Positions 24,219 to 33,999 of a DNA stretch of 56,804 bases are shown in pieces; position 1 is the stretch's first letter; each line of letters opens with the position of its first letter. The stretch lies in assembly GCA_964489525.1 (NCBI GenBank), contig CAZAYY010000026.1:1-56804 (forward strand), written 5' to 3'. Both the position numbers and the translations under genes were made by a program. The notes below the pieces were generated by a model that saw only the letters and a list, made by a program, of their open reading frames with translations, did no database searches and was not told the origin of the DNA. The stretch comes from CAZAYY01 sp964489525. GTDB lineage: Bacteria > Chloroflexota > Anaerolineae > Anaerolineales > JABWBV01.

Positions 24219-25841
24219 CTAACCCTCCCCCAACCACAACCCAAAGAACGCCTCCAAATCTTGCCCGCTGGCCTGCTCCATCACCCGGATAAAATCCTCC
24301 CGGCTGGCGTGGCCCCTGCCGAACTCTGCGAAATACAGGTTCAAGCCTGCAAAGAAAGCCGCATCGCCCACCTGCTCGCGCAGCGCATGGGCCAGCAGTG
24401 CCCCCTTCTGGTAGCTTGCCGTGCTGAACATCCGCTCCGGCGGCAGCGCCCCCAGCGGGTCGGGGTCCGGGTTGGCGAAATAGCGGCTTTCCATCTCCGC
24501 CATCGCCTCATCCAGGGACGGCCTGTCGTTGCGGTGCGCCCACTCCCGCGTCAGGTACACCGCAAACCCCTCGTTGTGCCACATATCCGCCCACGAAGCC
24601 ATGCTCACCCAATCCCCAAACCACATATGGATCACCTCATGGATCACCGTCTCCTGGTTCATCATCAGCTCCGACAGCACCACCAGCGTCTGCGTCTCCA
24701 GCGAAGCCCGCACCTGGCGCACCGTCACAAACCCGAACGTCTCAAACGGATAGCCCCCAAACGTCTCCGCCATCCAATCCAGCGAATTCTGAGCGTAAAA
24801 GCTCACCCGGTTATAATCGTCCACCAGGTCGGGGAAGATGTAGCTGCGCATTGGGATGCCCCCCGGCGTCGTCTCCTCGATCAAAACATAATCCCCCACC
24901 GCCACCGTCGCCAAATACGTTGCCATCGGGCGGCGGTGCTCCCAGGTAAAGGTCTTCGTCCGGTCGGCGTTTGCCCGCGTCTCCACCAACAGCCCGTTCG
25001 CCACCCCGCTCAGCGACCCCGGAACCGTCAGCTCGAAGCGGAAGAACGCCTTATCGGTCGGGTGGTCGTTGCACGGGAACCAATAGCGCGCCCCATCCGG
25101 CTCCGCCAGCACAAACAGGCTGTTCTCACGGTACTGCAGCCCCAGGTTCGGAATAAACGGCACATAGCGAGACCGTTCATAGACCGGGCTGCCGCGGTAC
25201 GCAATCACCACCTGGAAGGCCTGCCCCGCCGCCAGCGGCTCAGCGAACCCCACCATTAGCTTGCCCCCCCTGCGCTCCGTCGTGACCTCCCCACCGTCCA
25301 CCGTGACCCGCTCCACCTCGAACCCGATGAAATCCAGCGAAATCCCCGCCAGCCCGTCCCACAGGCTTAAAGCGTCCACCGTCACCACCGCCTCCACTTC
25401 GTCCACCCACGGCGACAGCTGCAGCGCCAGGCTGTACTGCTGCACATCATACCCCGTGTTCCCCAGCTCCGGCGCATACGCGTCCCCCGCCGACGCCCCG
25501 CCCAGGGTTGGCCCGGAGGCCGTCGCCCTTGCAGGCAGCGCAGTGACCGTGGGCGGCAGCGGGTTGGCCGGGGCCAGGCTCGCCAGTGGTTCGGGCGTGG
25601 GCTTCTGCGTGGGCTCTCGCGTGGGCGGCAGTGCGGTGGGCCGTTCCGGCGGTCCCGGCTCATCCGTCCAGGTAGGCGCCGCCAGCGTCACCACCGTCGG
25701 CACCGGCGGCAGCGGCACATTCAACCCCCGGCACCCCGCCAACACCAACACCAACACCACGTACACGTACAGACGCACCGATGGTGCGTCTCTATCGACC
25801 CCCCGTGCGTCTCTACGCCAAACCCAATTCCAACCCATCAT
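24219..25841 (-). CDS. M1-family metallopeptidase lipoprotein
   Basis: A 540-residue zinc aminopeptidase-like enzyme on the outer membrane face. The lipobox LAGC places lipidated Cys37 after a hydrophobic stretch, and a Thr/Pro-rich linker covers about 50-110. The M1 domain follows with HEVIH (401-405) and the third zinc ligand Glu424 in HNEGFA. The GxMEN exopeptidase motif is replaced by a sequence around LETQTLVVLS, as in divergent M1 members. The start is supported by a 4-bp overlap with the preceding MORN-like gene. The unusually long N-terminus before the lipobox is odd, so an internal start is possible. Confidence 0.88.
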   Translation of the reverse strand: MMGWNWVWRRDARGVDRDAPSVRLYVYVVLVLVLAGCRGLNVPLPPVPTVVTLAAPTWTDEPGPPERPTALPPTREPTQKPTPEPLASLAPANPLPPTVTALPARATASGPTLGGASAGDAYAPELGNTGYDVQQYSLALQLSPWVDEVEAVVTVDALSLWDGLAGISLDFIGFEVERVTVDGGEVTTERRGGKLMVGFAEPLAAGQAFQVVIAYRGSPVYERSRYVPFIPNLGLQYRENSLFVLAEPDGARYWFPCNDHPTDKAFFRFELTVPGSLSGVANGLLVETRANADRTKTFTWEHRRPMATYLATVAVGDYVLIEETTPGGIPMRSYIFPDLVDDYNRVSFYAQNSLDWMAETFGGYPFETFGFVTVRQVRASLETQTLVVLSELMMNQETVIHEVIHMWFGDWVSMASWADMWHNEGFAVYLTREWAHRNDRPSLDEAMAEMESRYFANPDPDPLGALPPERMFSTASYQKGALLAHALREQVGDAAFFAGLNLYFAEFGRGHASREDFIRVMEQASGQDLEAFFGLWLGEG

Positions 25842-26125
25842 CCCTTTTTCCCCTTTTTCACCTGTTTGCCGTGTTCAAACGTCTCATCGTACTCAACCGC
25901 ATCATCCAACCCATACCGCACCCACCTGCCGTGTTTCTCGTGGTTCAAAAAATGCCCCACCTGCCACAGCTGCCCCGACTGCCGGTAAAACACCCATTCA
26001 CCCTGCATCTGCCCGTTTTCCCATTGGCCATACGCCCGGACCTGCCCGTTTTTGTAATAATAGTACAGCACATCCCCCTTCATCTCCTGGACAATCTGCC
26101 CGTTGGTATACCTTTCCTGCTGCAT
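25838..26125 (-). CDS. MORN-like repeat protein
   Basis: The ATG at 26125 has a strong AAGGAG Shine-Dalgarno sequence and gives 95 residues. The protein is made of about four repeats with the pattern YxNGQ...G.W...G (YTNGQIVQEM, YKNGQVRAYGQW, ENGQMQGEWVFY, RQSGQLWQVGHF), typical of MORN/YwqK-type modules. The tail is Lys-rich. It overlaps the M1 peptidase start by four bases, so the two are co-translated. The partner of the repeats is unknown. Confidence 0.75.
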   Translation of the reverse strand: MQQERYTNGQIVQEMKGDVLYYYYKNGQVRAYGQWENGQMQGEWVFYRQSGQLWQVGHFLNHEKHGRWVRYGLDDAVEYDETFEHGKQVKKGKKG

Positions 26126-26402
26126 CGGCCTTCTCCTTGGACTGTGCACGGTTGAATAGACCCCTGAATTATAGCCTTAAACCAACCCCCAACCGAACCC
26201 CCTCCAACCGAAACCATAAAGATTTCCAAAACCTTTCGGGTTTACATTTCCCTCTCCCGGCTCCAGGCTCCCAGCTCCTGGCTTCCCCCATTTAACATTT
26301 AACATTTAAAATTTTGCATTTCCAATTTCCCCTTTCCCCCCCGCCTCCCCCTCCGCCAATAATCCGGTACAATGATACAAACACCAACCAAAGGAACCCC
26401 GC
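26126..26402. other. Divergent intergenic region upstream of murJ
   Basis: No gene. It has a ccaaaacctttcgggttt remnant at about 26225, aacattt heptamers at 26290-26318, and tccggtacaatgatac near 26361, which could be a promoter, before the AAAGGA site of murJ. Confidence 0.6.
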
Positions 26403-27935
26403 ATGTCCCATATCGCCCGCTCATCGCTTATCATCGCCTTCTTCTTCGCCCTGGATAAAGGCCTCAGCCTGGTGCGCCAGGTGCTCCTCGCCCGCCAGTT
26501 TTCCGTGGCCGAAATCGAAGTCTTCCTGGCTTCCAACAACATCCCCGACCTGCTCTCCGCCCTCATTTCCGGTGGCGCGCTGGGGGTGGCGTTCATACCG
26601 GTCCTGGCCGAATACCTGCAAAAGAGCGGGCGGGCGGCAGCCTGGGGTTTGTTTGCCCGCATTCTCAACCTGGCTTTCCTGGTGACCGGCGGGTTGGCGC
26701 TCTTGATTTTTCTGTTCGCCCGGCCGTTAATCGTCTATGTCGTTGTGCCCGGCTTTACCCCCGCCCAGCACGAACTGGCCATCGGCCTGATGCGCCTCGA
26801 CCTCGTGGCCATTATGATTTTCTCGATTTCCGGGTTGGTGATGGCAGGCTTGCAGGCCAACCAGCATTTCATCTTCCCCGCCCTCGCCCCTGTGGTCTAC
26901 GACCTGGGGCAGCTCATCGGCCTGCTGTTTTTTGCCCCGCTCGAACCGGTCCAGTTAGGCCCGCTCACCTTGCCCACCCTGGGGCTGGGCGTCTGGGGCC
27001 TTGTCTGGGGCGTCATCCTGGGCGCTTCCCTCCACCTGCTCATCCAGGTTCCCGGGCTGCTGCGCTACCAGTTCCGCTGGCAGCCCGTTCTCGGCCTGGC
27101 AGACGCCGGGGTGCGCCAGGTGCTGCGCCTGATGGGCCCGCGCGTTGCCACCATGCTCTTTATCCAGATCATCTTCGTCGCCCGCGACAACATCGGCTCC
27201 CGGCTGGGCGAGGGCGGCGTCACTGCCATCAACTATGGCTGGTTCCTCATGCAGGTTCCCCAAACCCTGATCGGCACCGCCCTGGCCATTGCTGTCCTGC
27301 CCACCCTGGCCGAGCAGGTCGCCCGCCGCGAAGACAGCGCTTTTCGCGAAACCCTCAACAAAGCCATCCGCACCCTGTTGGCCCTCACCATCCCGACTGC
27401 CGCCCTGATGTCAGTTGGGGTTGAACCCATTGTGGCCATTTTGGGGTTTGACTCCGAAGTAGCGGGCATGGTCGTGGCCGCCACGCGCGGCTATATGCTT
27501 GGCGTCATTGGCCACTCTCTGCTCGAAATCGCCGTTCGTTCGTTTTATGCCCGCCACGATGCCCTCACCCCGTTGAAAACCGCCGGGTTGAATGCCGTCC
27601 TGTTTATCCTGCTTTCGGCAGGTCTTTCCCTGCTGTTGGGGCCAGGGGGCGTTGCCCTGGGCGATTCGCTGGCCTTCACCCTCCAGGCCCTGCTGCTGTT
27701 AACCCTGCTGCACAAGCGGGTCCCCGGCTTTTTGGCGGTCCGGCCCACCTTGCTGCGCTCCGCGGGGGGCGCGCTGGTCGGTTCGGCGCTCGTGGTGCTT
27801 GTGCTGGCGCTCGTCCCCTACCAGGACTGGGGCCGCCTCTACCAGGCCCTCTTGGGCGTGGGGGTTCTGGGCGCCGGGTTCCTGGCTGCCCTGCCCTTTA
27901 TCTGGACCGAACTGAAGATGATGGTGAAATTATGA
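26403..27935 (+). CDS. murJ: Lipid II flippase MurJ
   Basis: A 510-residue MOP-superfamily protein with about 13-14 transmembrane helices that flips lipid-linked peptidoglycan precursor across the membrane. The N-terminal RQVLLARQFSVAEIEVFLAS and the ISGGALGVAFIPVLAEY segment are characteristic of MviN/MurJ. An AAAGGA ribosome-binding site lies upstream of the ATG. It overlaps the subtilase gene by four bases, an unusual partnership that suggests co-expression with a cell-surface protease. Confidence 0.92.
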   Translation: MSHIARSSLIIAFFFALDKGLSLVRQVLLARQFSVAEIEVFLASNNIPDLLSALISGGALGVAFIPVLAEYLQKSGRAAAWGLFARILNLAFLVTGGLALLIFLFARPLIVYVVVPGFTPAQHELAIGLMRLDLVAIMIFSISGLVMAGLQANQHFIFPALAPVVYDLGQLIGLLFFAPLEPVQLGPLTLPTLGLGVWGLVWGVILGASLHLLIQVPGLLRYQFRWQPVLGLADAGVRQVLRLMGPRVATMLFIQIIFVARDNIGSRLGEGGVTAINYGWFLMQVPQTLIGTALAIAVLPTLAEQVARREDSAFRETLNKAIRTLLALTIPTAALMSVGVEPIVAILGFDSEVAGMVVAATRGYMLGVIGHSLLEIAVRSFYARHDALTPLKTAGLNAVLFILLSAGLSLLLGPGGVALGDSLAFTLQALLLLTLLHKRVPGFLAVRPTLLRSAGGALVGSALVVLVLALVPYQDWGRLYQALLGVGVLGAGFLAALPFIWTELKMMVKL

Positions 27936-29857
27936 TGTCCAACCTCCCGCTCTCTTCCCTTGTTCCCCCCGCCCTGCGCCGCGGCTGGGGCTGGTGGACC
28001 GCCGCCCTGACCGCCCTGCTTCTGCTTTGGGGCGCTGTAGACGTACCCCAGGCTGCCAGCCCCGACTGGCAAAGCAAGGTAGACCCCTGGGTGCTCAGCG
28101 CCGGGCGCGCCAGCAGCCAGGTCGAGTTCCTCGTTGTCCTCACCGAACAGGCCGACCTCTCCGGCGCGGCCGCGTTGGGCAGCAAGGCCGAGAAAGGCTG
28201 GTTCGTCTACACGGCCCTCACCGAAACTGCCCGCCGCACCCAGGGGCCGGTGCTGGCGGCCATCCAATCCGCCGGGGCAGCCTACCGCCCCTATTGGGTC
28301 GCCAACCTGGTTTGGGTGCGCGGCGACCTGGCCCTGGTAGAAGCCCTCGCCCTGCGCCCCGATGTGGCCCGCCTCTCCGCCAACCCCGCAGTCACCGCCA
28401 GCCTGCCCGAACCCCTCATCGGCTCCCCGGCAGACCCCGCCGCCCTTTCCCCCGGGCGCACCCCCCTCTGGAACATCGCCAAAATCCGCGCCCCGGAGCT
28501 CTGGTCCCTGGGCATCACCGGCCAGGGCGTGGTCATTGGCGGGCAAGACACCGGCTACACCTGGGACCACCCCGCCCTCAAGAACGCCTACCAGGGGTGG
28601 GATGGCAGCGCCGCCAACCACAACTACCACTGGCACGACGCCATTCACGTTGGCGAGTGGGGCGGCACGAACGTCTGCGGCTACGATTCCCCCGTCCCGT
28701 GCGACGATTGGCCCTCCGCCCACGGCACCCACACCATGGGCACCATGGTGGGCGATGATGGCGCCGGGATGCAGATCGGCGCAGCCCCCGGTGCCCGTTG
28801 GATCGGCTGCCGCAACATGGCCGCCGGGGTGGGCAAGCCCAGCACCTACCTCGAGTGCTACCAGTTCTTCCTCGCCCCCACCGACCTCAGCGGCCAGAAC
28901 CCCGACCCCTCCAAAGCCCCCGATATCATCAACAACTCCTGGGGCTGCCCCCCCTCCGAAGGCTGCACCGACCCCAACGTCCTGCTCTCCGTGGTCAATG
29001 CCGTCCAGGCGGCTGGCATTCTCAACGTCAGTTCAGCGGGCAACAACGGCCCCAACTGCAGCACCGTGGTAGACCCGGCTGGCATCTACGCCCCCACCCT
29101 GTCCGTCGGTTCCGTCAATGCCTCAGATTCCATCTCTGGCTTCAGCAGCCGCGGCCCGGTGACTGTGGATGGCAGCGGGCGTAGGAAGCCCGACATGGTT
29201 GCCCCCGGCGAATCCATTCTTTCTTCTGTCAAAGTGGGTTACAGCTACTCCAGCGGCACCAGCATGGCCGCCCCCCATGTGGCCGGTGCGGCCGCCCTGC
29301 TGCTGTCCGCCTTCCCCGAACATTCCGGCCACCCCGACACCCTGCGCACCGCCCTGGCCGCCAGCGCCGTCCCCCTCTACACCACCCAGGGCTGCGGCGG
29401 CGACACGGCCCTCACCCTCCCCAACAACGTCTACGGCGCCGGGCGCATGGATGTTTTTGCCGCCTACCAAAGCCTGCTGCCCCAACTGCACCTGGCGAAA
29501 TCGGTCCAGAGCTTCCAGGGCCTGGTCAACCAGGTGGTGATCACCTACACCCTCACCGTAACCAACCAACACAATACCCCCGCCACCGGCCTGGTCCTCA
29601 CCGACACCCTGCCCGCCGGCACCGCCTTTTTCTCTGCCTCGCCCGGCCACACCCTGCAGAGCGGCGTGGTGCGCTGGGAGCATCCTTCCCTGGCAGCCGG
29701 GGCAGCCTGGCAGGTCTACCTGGCGGTAACAACCACCCCCGGCCTGCAGGTCACCAACCTTAACTACGCCGTTGCCAGCGACCAGGCCGCCCCCATCACC
29801 GCCCCCCCGGTCACCATCCAGATTTACCGCGTATTACTCCCCTGGATGCCCCACTGA
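27932..29857 (+). CDS. Secreted subtilisin-like serine protease (S8)
   Basis: A 641-residue protein with an N-terminal hydrophobic signal (about 19-40). An inhibitor-like prodomain covers about 55-160. The S8 domain has Asp206 (GGQDTGY), His264 (HGTHTMG) and Ser444 (GTSMAAPH), close to bacillopeptidase F. A beta-sandwich of DUF11 type (TYTLTVTNQHNTPATGL, VLTDTLPAGT) follows at about 530-625. The last residues, YRVLLPWMPH, resemble the tail of the larger subtilase at 44517-49184. It overlaps murJ by four bases. Confidence 0.93.
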   Translation: MMSNLPLSSLVPPALRRGWGWWTAALTALLLLWGAVDVPQAASPDWQSKVDPWVLSAGRASSQVEFLVVLTEQADLSGAAALGSKAEKGWFVYTALTETARRTQGPVLAAIQSAGAAYRPYWVANLVWVRGDLALVEALALRPDVARLSANPAVTASLPEPLIGSPADPAALSPGRTPLWNIAKIRAPELWSLGITGQGVVIGGQDTGYTWDHPALKNAYQGWDGSAANHNYHWHDAIHVGEWGGTNVCGYDSPVPCDDWPSAHGTHTMGTMVGDDGAGMQIGAAPGARWIGCRNMAAGVGKPSTYLECYQFFLAPTDLSGQNPDPSKAPDIINNSWGCPPSEGCTDPNVLLSVVNAVQAAGILNVSSAGNNGPNCSTVVDPAGIYAPTLSVGSVNASDSISGFSSRGPVTVDGSGRRKPDMVAPGESILSSVKVGYSYSSGTSMAAPHVAGAAALLLSAFPEHSGHPDTLRTALAASAVPLYTTQGCGGDTALTLPNNVYGAGRMDVFAAYQSLLPQLHLAKSVQSFQGLVNQVVITYTLTVTNQHNTPATGLVLTDTLPAGTAFFSASPGHTLQSGVVRWEHPSLAAGAAWQVYLAVTTTPGLQVTNLNYAVASDQAAPITAPPVTIQIYRVLLPWMPH

Positions 29858-30291
29858 CCCTAAAATCCCCCCGTTTTGCCTCCCTGAGCGCCGTTTAGGG
29901 GAGGCAAAACGGGCACGACATGTCGTGCCCCTACTCGAACCAACACCAAAATGACTGAAGTTATTACTAAAAAATGCCCGCACTGCGCAGCGGTTCCCAA
30001 TTTTTCATTTAACATTTGAAATTTTCCCTTTCTTCCCCCATCCTGTTCATCCTGTCCATCCTTGTTAAAAAGATTTCTCCCTCGCTTCGCTCGCTCGAAA
30101 CGACACAAGAACGACTGAAGTCGTCACTACCCAATGCCCGCCCCGCGCAGCGGTCCCCAATTTCCAAATTCCAAATTCCAATTTCCAATTTCCAACTTCC
30201 CAATTCCCCCGCCTACAGCCAACAGCCTACAAGCCACATCCTACCCCCCACAACCTACAACCTGCAGGCCACCCCCTACAACCTACAAGCC
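29858..30291. repeat. Repeat-rich gap with palindromes
   Basis: No gene. It contains the palindrome GGGCACGACATGTCGTGCCC at about 29910 and two copies of the actgaag/gtcactac unit with tgcccgcnccgcgcagcgg (about 29950 and 30109). aacattt and aaattcc runs and a ctacaacctacaagcc array (30215-30290) follow. Confidence 0.85.
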
Positions 30292-31812
30292 TCACCCCAC
30301 CTTCGACCCCGCCATCATCAAGCCAAGGTCTGCCCGGCTCACAGTCTTCGGGTCCACAAACCCCACAATTTCCCCGTGATACATCACCGCCACCCGGTCA
30401 GACAGCGACAAAATCTCATCCAGCTCCGCCGAAACCACCAGCACCGCCGCCCCCTGGTCGCGCATCTCCACAATCTGGTTGTGAATATACTCAATCGAAC
30501 CGACGTCCAGGCCGCGGGTGGGCTGGTTGGCAATCAACAGCGAAACCCCCCGGCTGAATTCACGCGCCACAATCACTTTTTGCTGGTTCCCGCCCGACAG
30601 GTTGCCCACGGGCACATCCGCCCCAGGTGTGCGCACATCGAACCGGGCCACCAGTTTCTCGGCATTTTCCAGCACCGCTTTGTCGTTGCGGGTCAACCCC
30701 GAGGCAAACGGCGCTTTGTAATAGGTGCACAGCACCATGTTATCGCCAATGCTGTACGGCAGCACCAGCCCGTGCTTCTGGCGGTCTTCCGGAATGTGCC
30801 CCATGCCCATCTCGGTCAGGGTGCGCGGGGTGGGTTTGCTGACAGCCTGGTTGTGGATGCGAATCGTCCCAGATTCCGGGCTGCGCAGCCCGGTCAGGGC
30901 TTCCACCAGTTCCGTCTGGCCGTTGCCCTGCACCCCGGCAATCCCCAAAATCTCCCCGGCGCGCACCTCAAACGAAAGACCCCGCACGGATTCCAGCTTG
31001 CGCTCATCGCGCACCCGCAGGTTTTCAACCTTAAGCACAACCTCTTTGGGTTCGGCCGCGGTTTTGGATACTTCCAAAATCACATCGCGCCCAACCATCA
31101 TGGCGGCCAGGCCGTGTTCGTCGGTTTCAGCGGGGGTGGTTGTGCCCACCACTTCGCCGCGCCGCATCACCGTAATCCGGTCAGCCACCGCCAGCACTTC
31201 TTTCAGCTTGTGGGTGATGAACACAATCGAAACCCCGCGCTCGGTCAGCGAGTGCATAATTTTGATCAGTTCGTCCACTTCCTGCGGGGTAAGCACAGCC
31301 GTCGGTTCGTCCAACACCAGGATGCGCGCCTCGCGATACAGCGCTTTGATAATCTCCACCCGCTGCTGTACGCCTACGGGCAGGTCTTCCACCACTGCGT
31401 CCGGGTCCATCTGGAAGCCGTAGTTGTCGCACAGCGCCCGGATCTGCCGCCGGGCTTTTTCCATGTCCAGGGTGGTGCCCCGAGTCACTTCCGAGCCAAG
31501 GATGATGTTTTCTGCCACGGTAAAGACGGGCACGAGCATAAAATGCTGGTGCACCATTCCGATGCCCATGGCAATCGCATCATGCGGATTCTTAATTTCA
31601 ACGGGTTTGCCGTTCACCAGGAACTCGCCCTCATCGGCGGAATACAGCCCGTAGATGATGTTCATCAGCGTGGTTTTCCCGGCGCCGTTCTCGCCGAGCA
31701 GGGCGTGAATTTCTCCCTTTTTTAAGTTGAAATTGACCCGGCTGTTGGCAAGTACGCCAGGAAAGCGCTTGGTGATGTTGCGAGCTTCGAGGGTGTAGGT
31801 TTCGCTGGTCAT
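30292..31812 (-). CDS. Nucleoside/sugar-type ABC transporter ATP-binding protein
   Basis: A 506-residue protein with two ABC domains in tandem. The first has LLGENGAGKTT and QRVEIIKAL; the second is the weaker type with LSGGNQQKVIVAREF and no standard Walker A (VQGNGQTELVE), as is normal for ribose/nucleoside importers. Together with the two permeases upstream and the BMP lipoprotein nearby it matches the purine-nucleoside transporter family (YufNOPQ/NupABC type). It starts six bases after the permease ends. Confidence 0.9.
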   Translation of the reverse strand: MTSETYTLEARNITKRFPGVLANSRVNFNLKKGEIHALLGENGAGKTTLMNIIYGLYSADEGEFLVNGKPVEIKNPHDAIAMGIGMVHQHFMLVPVFTVAENIILGSEVTRGTTLDMEKARRQIRALCDNYGFQMDPDAVVEDLPVGVQQRVEIIKALYREARILVLDEPTAVLTPQEVDELIKIMHSLTERGVSIVFITHKLKEVLAVADRITVMRRGEVVGTTTPAETDEHGLAAMMVGRDVILEVSKTAAEPKEVVLKVENLRVRDERKLESVRGLSFEVRAGEILGIAGVQGNGQTELVEALTGLRSPESGTIRIHNQAVSKPTPRTLTEMGMGHIPEDRQKHGLVLPYSIGDNMVLCTYYKAPFASGLTRNDKAVLENAEKLVARFDVRTPGADVPVGNLSGGNQQKVIVAREFSRGVSLLIANQPTRGLDVGSIEYIHNQIVEMRDQGAAVLVVSAELDEILSLSDRVAVMYHGEIVGFVDPKTVSRADLGLMMAGSKVG

Positions 31813-31818
31813 GGGAAC

Positions 31819-32847
31819 TCACTCTTTTTCGTATGGAACGCCATCAGCCGCAGGCGGGCGGGCGCGTCCTACAAACCCGGCCAGCACGATAATCGTCAGC
31901 AGGTAGGGCAGCATGCCAATAAACTGGTGGGGGATGTCAATCTGCCCCCAGAACTGCAGTTGGGTTTGCATGGCGTTGGCGAAGCCAAACAGCAGCGCTG
32001 CCCCCCAGGCCCCCAACGGCGTCCATTTGCCAAAGATCATCACGGCCAGGGCCACAAAGCCGCGCCCGTTGGTCATACCGCGTTCAAACGAGCCGACGGC
32101 TTCCAGGGTCAGAAACGCCCCGGCCAACCCGGCCAGCGCCCCACCCAAAATGACATTCCAGTAGCGGACTTTGAACACATTCACGCCCAGGGTGTCGGCT
32201 GCCCGTGGGTGTTCGCCCACGGCCCGGGTGCGCAGGCCCCATTTCGTATAAAACAGGACGTAATGCACCACAAACACCAGCACAATCGTGGCATACGTGA
32301 TTGGTGGGTTGTTGAAAAATACCGGCCCAACCAGCGGAATTTCGGCCAATGGCCCTAATGCAATCGGCAGCAGCTTGCCGCGCGTGGTCAGCCCGGTGGT
32401 GTAAAAATACCCGGTCAGTCCCAGCGCCAGGATGTTAATCACTGTGCCGCCAATAATCTGGTCAATTTTGAGGGTGACGGACATAAACGCCAGCAGCAGC
32501 CCCAACAGCGCCCCGGTGAGCAGGCCAGCTGCCACACCCATTGCCGGGCTGCCGGTCCACACACTGACCATAAAGCCCATGAACGCTGAAAGCAGCATCT
32601 GCCCTTCGATGCCAATGTTAATCACGCCCGAACGCTCACCCAATAAGCCGCACATCGCCCCCAATACCAGCGGTGTAGACTGCCGCAGCATGGACGAAAG
32701 CACCGCCTGGGTGACAATCGCGTTGCTGGCGTAGCTGATGGCAACCGCCGTGACCAGTGCGACCCCGCCGCCGGCAAGCAAACCCCAGCGCTTAAGCCAG
32801 CGCTGCCAGGCCGGAACTTGGGGGTGGGTGGGAAGGGTTGCTGCCAT
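31819..32847 (-). CDS. ABC transporter permease (nucleoside type, second subunit)
   Basis: A 342-residue membrane protein of the BPD_transp_2 family with roughly 9-10 helices. The segment GLLGERSGVINIGIEGQMLL (around residue 70) is the family signature, and GRGFVALAVMIFGKWTPLGA comes later. It pairs with the 379-residue permease 12 bp upstream to form the channel, energised by the double ATPase immediately downstream. Confidence 0.92.
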   Translation of the reverse strand: MAATLPTHPQVPAWQRWLKRWGLLAGGGVALVTAVAISYASNAIVTQAVLSSMLRQSTPLVLGAMCGLLGERSGVINIGIEGQMLLSAFMGFMVSVWTGSPAMGVAAGLLTGALLGLLLAFMSVTLKIDQIIGGTVINILALGLTGYFYTTGLTTRGKLLPIALGPLAEIPLVGPVFFNNPPITYATIVLVFVVHYVLFYTKWGLRTRAVGEHPRAADTLGVNVFKVRYWNVILGGALAGLAGAFLTLEAVGSFERGMTNGRGFVALAVMIFGKWTPLGAWGAALLFGFANAMQTQLQFWGQIDIPHQFIGMLPYLLTIIVLAGFVGRARPPAADGVPYEKE

Positions 32848-32859
32848 CTTAGTGCCTCT

Positions 32860-33999
32860 CTATTGGCTTCCCCAGCCTGTACTCAGCTTGACTTTTTCTT
32901 CCACCCCTTCTTTGCGGTAGCGAATTACCCAGCGCACAATCATATCAGCGGCGATGAAGAAGAGCATCAGCGCCTGCACAACATCGGTAATCTCTTTGGC
33001 CACGCCCGCTTCAAACTGCATCTGGCTGGAACCCGCTTTCATCGCGCCCACCAGGATCGCAGCGGGGATAACGCCAAGCGGGTGGGTTTTGCCCAGCAGG
33101 GCAATGGTGATGCCATCAAAGCCCAGGCCGACGTTAAAGCCGGGCTGGTAGCGTTTGACGATTCCCTGGGTTTCCACGGCACCGCCCAACCCGGCCAGCA
33201 TGGCGCTCATCACCATAGTCAGAATGACAGTTTGGGCTACTTGAATCCCGGCATAGCGGGCGGCGTGGGGGTTCAGCCCCACCGTGCGAATTTCAAAGCC
33301 CAATGTGGTGCGCCAGAGCACCCACCAGGTCAGCGCCGCCGCCAGCAGGGCAATGAAAAACCCCAACGGAATATTGCCAATCGTTGGAATTTCAGCAGAA
33401 GTTTGGATGAGTGGGGTGCGGGCAACAATATTGCCCGGTGTGGTATCTTTCAGCGGCCCGTCGGCCAGGTAGTCGGTGATGTTGATGGCGATATAGTTGA
33501 GCATGATCGTGGTGATCACCTCGTGCGCGCCCGTGTAGGTTTTCAGCGCGCCAGGCAGGGCACCATACAACCCGCCCGCCGCTACCCCGGCCAGCAGCGC
33601 CAGCGGGGCGTGGATATAAGCCGGCAGGCCCTGCACCGCAAAGCCCACCCAGGCCGAAACCATGGCCCCAATCAGCAGCTGCCCTTGCGCGCCGATGTTA
33701 AATAAACCGGCCTTGAAGGCAAATGAGACTGCAAGGCCGCTGAAGATTAAAGGTGTCGCTTTTTCGAGGGTGCGCCCAAAGGCCCGGCTGCTGCCGAAGG
33801 AGCCTTTAATCAAAGCGGCGTAGGCTTCAAAAGGATTGGCGCCGGACACCAGCAGAATAATGGCGCCAATGATCAGCGCCAGCAGCACTGCGGCCACAGG
33901 AATGCTCACCTCACGCCAGGCAGCGCGCAGCCACTTTTGCCAGCTGAAACTTGCTGTAGCTGGTTTATCCGGAGGGGTCATTTTGGTTTCTTCCGGCAT
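32860..33999 (-). CDS. ABC transporter permease (nucleoside type, first subunit)
   Basis: I chose the ATG at 33999 (379 residues) since AGGA lies at a good distance; the longer frame to 34137 has no supporting features. A cytoplasmic N-terminus is followed by about 9 helices of the BPD_transp_2 family. Signature segments are FSGLAVSFAFKAGLFNIGAQ and GLGFDGITIALLGKTHPLGV. First gene of the three-gene operon; the substrate-binding lipoprotein gene lies separately at 36552-37568. Confidence 0.92.
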   Translation of the reverse strand: MPEETKMTPPDKPATASFSWQKWLRAAWREVSIPVAAVLLALIIGAIILLVSGANPFEAYAALIKGSFGSSRAFGRTLEKATPLIFSGLAVSFAFKAGLFNIGAQGQLLIGAMVSAWVGFAVQGLPAYIHAPLALLAGVAAGGLYGALPGALKTYTGAHEVITTIMLNYIAINITDYLADGPLKDTTPGNIVARTPLIQTSAEIPTIGNIPLGFFIALLAAALTWWVLWRTTLGFEIRTVGLNPHAARYAGIQVAQTVILTMVMSAMLAGLGGAVETQGIVKRYQPGFNVGLGFDGITIALLGKTHPLGVIPAAILVGAMKAGSSQMQFEAGVAKEITDVVQALMLFFIAADMIVRWVIRYRKEGVEEKVKLSTGWGSQ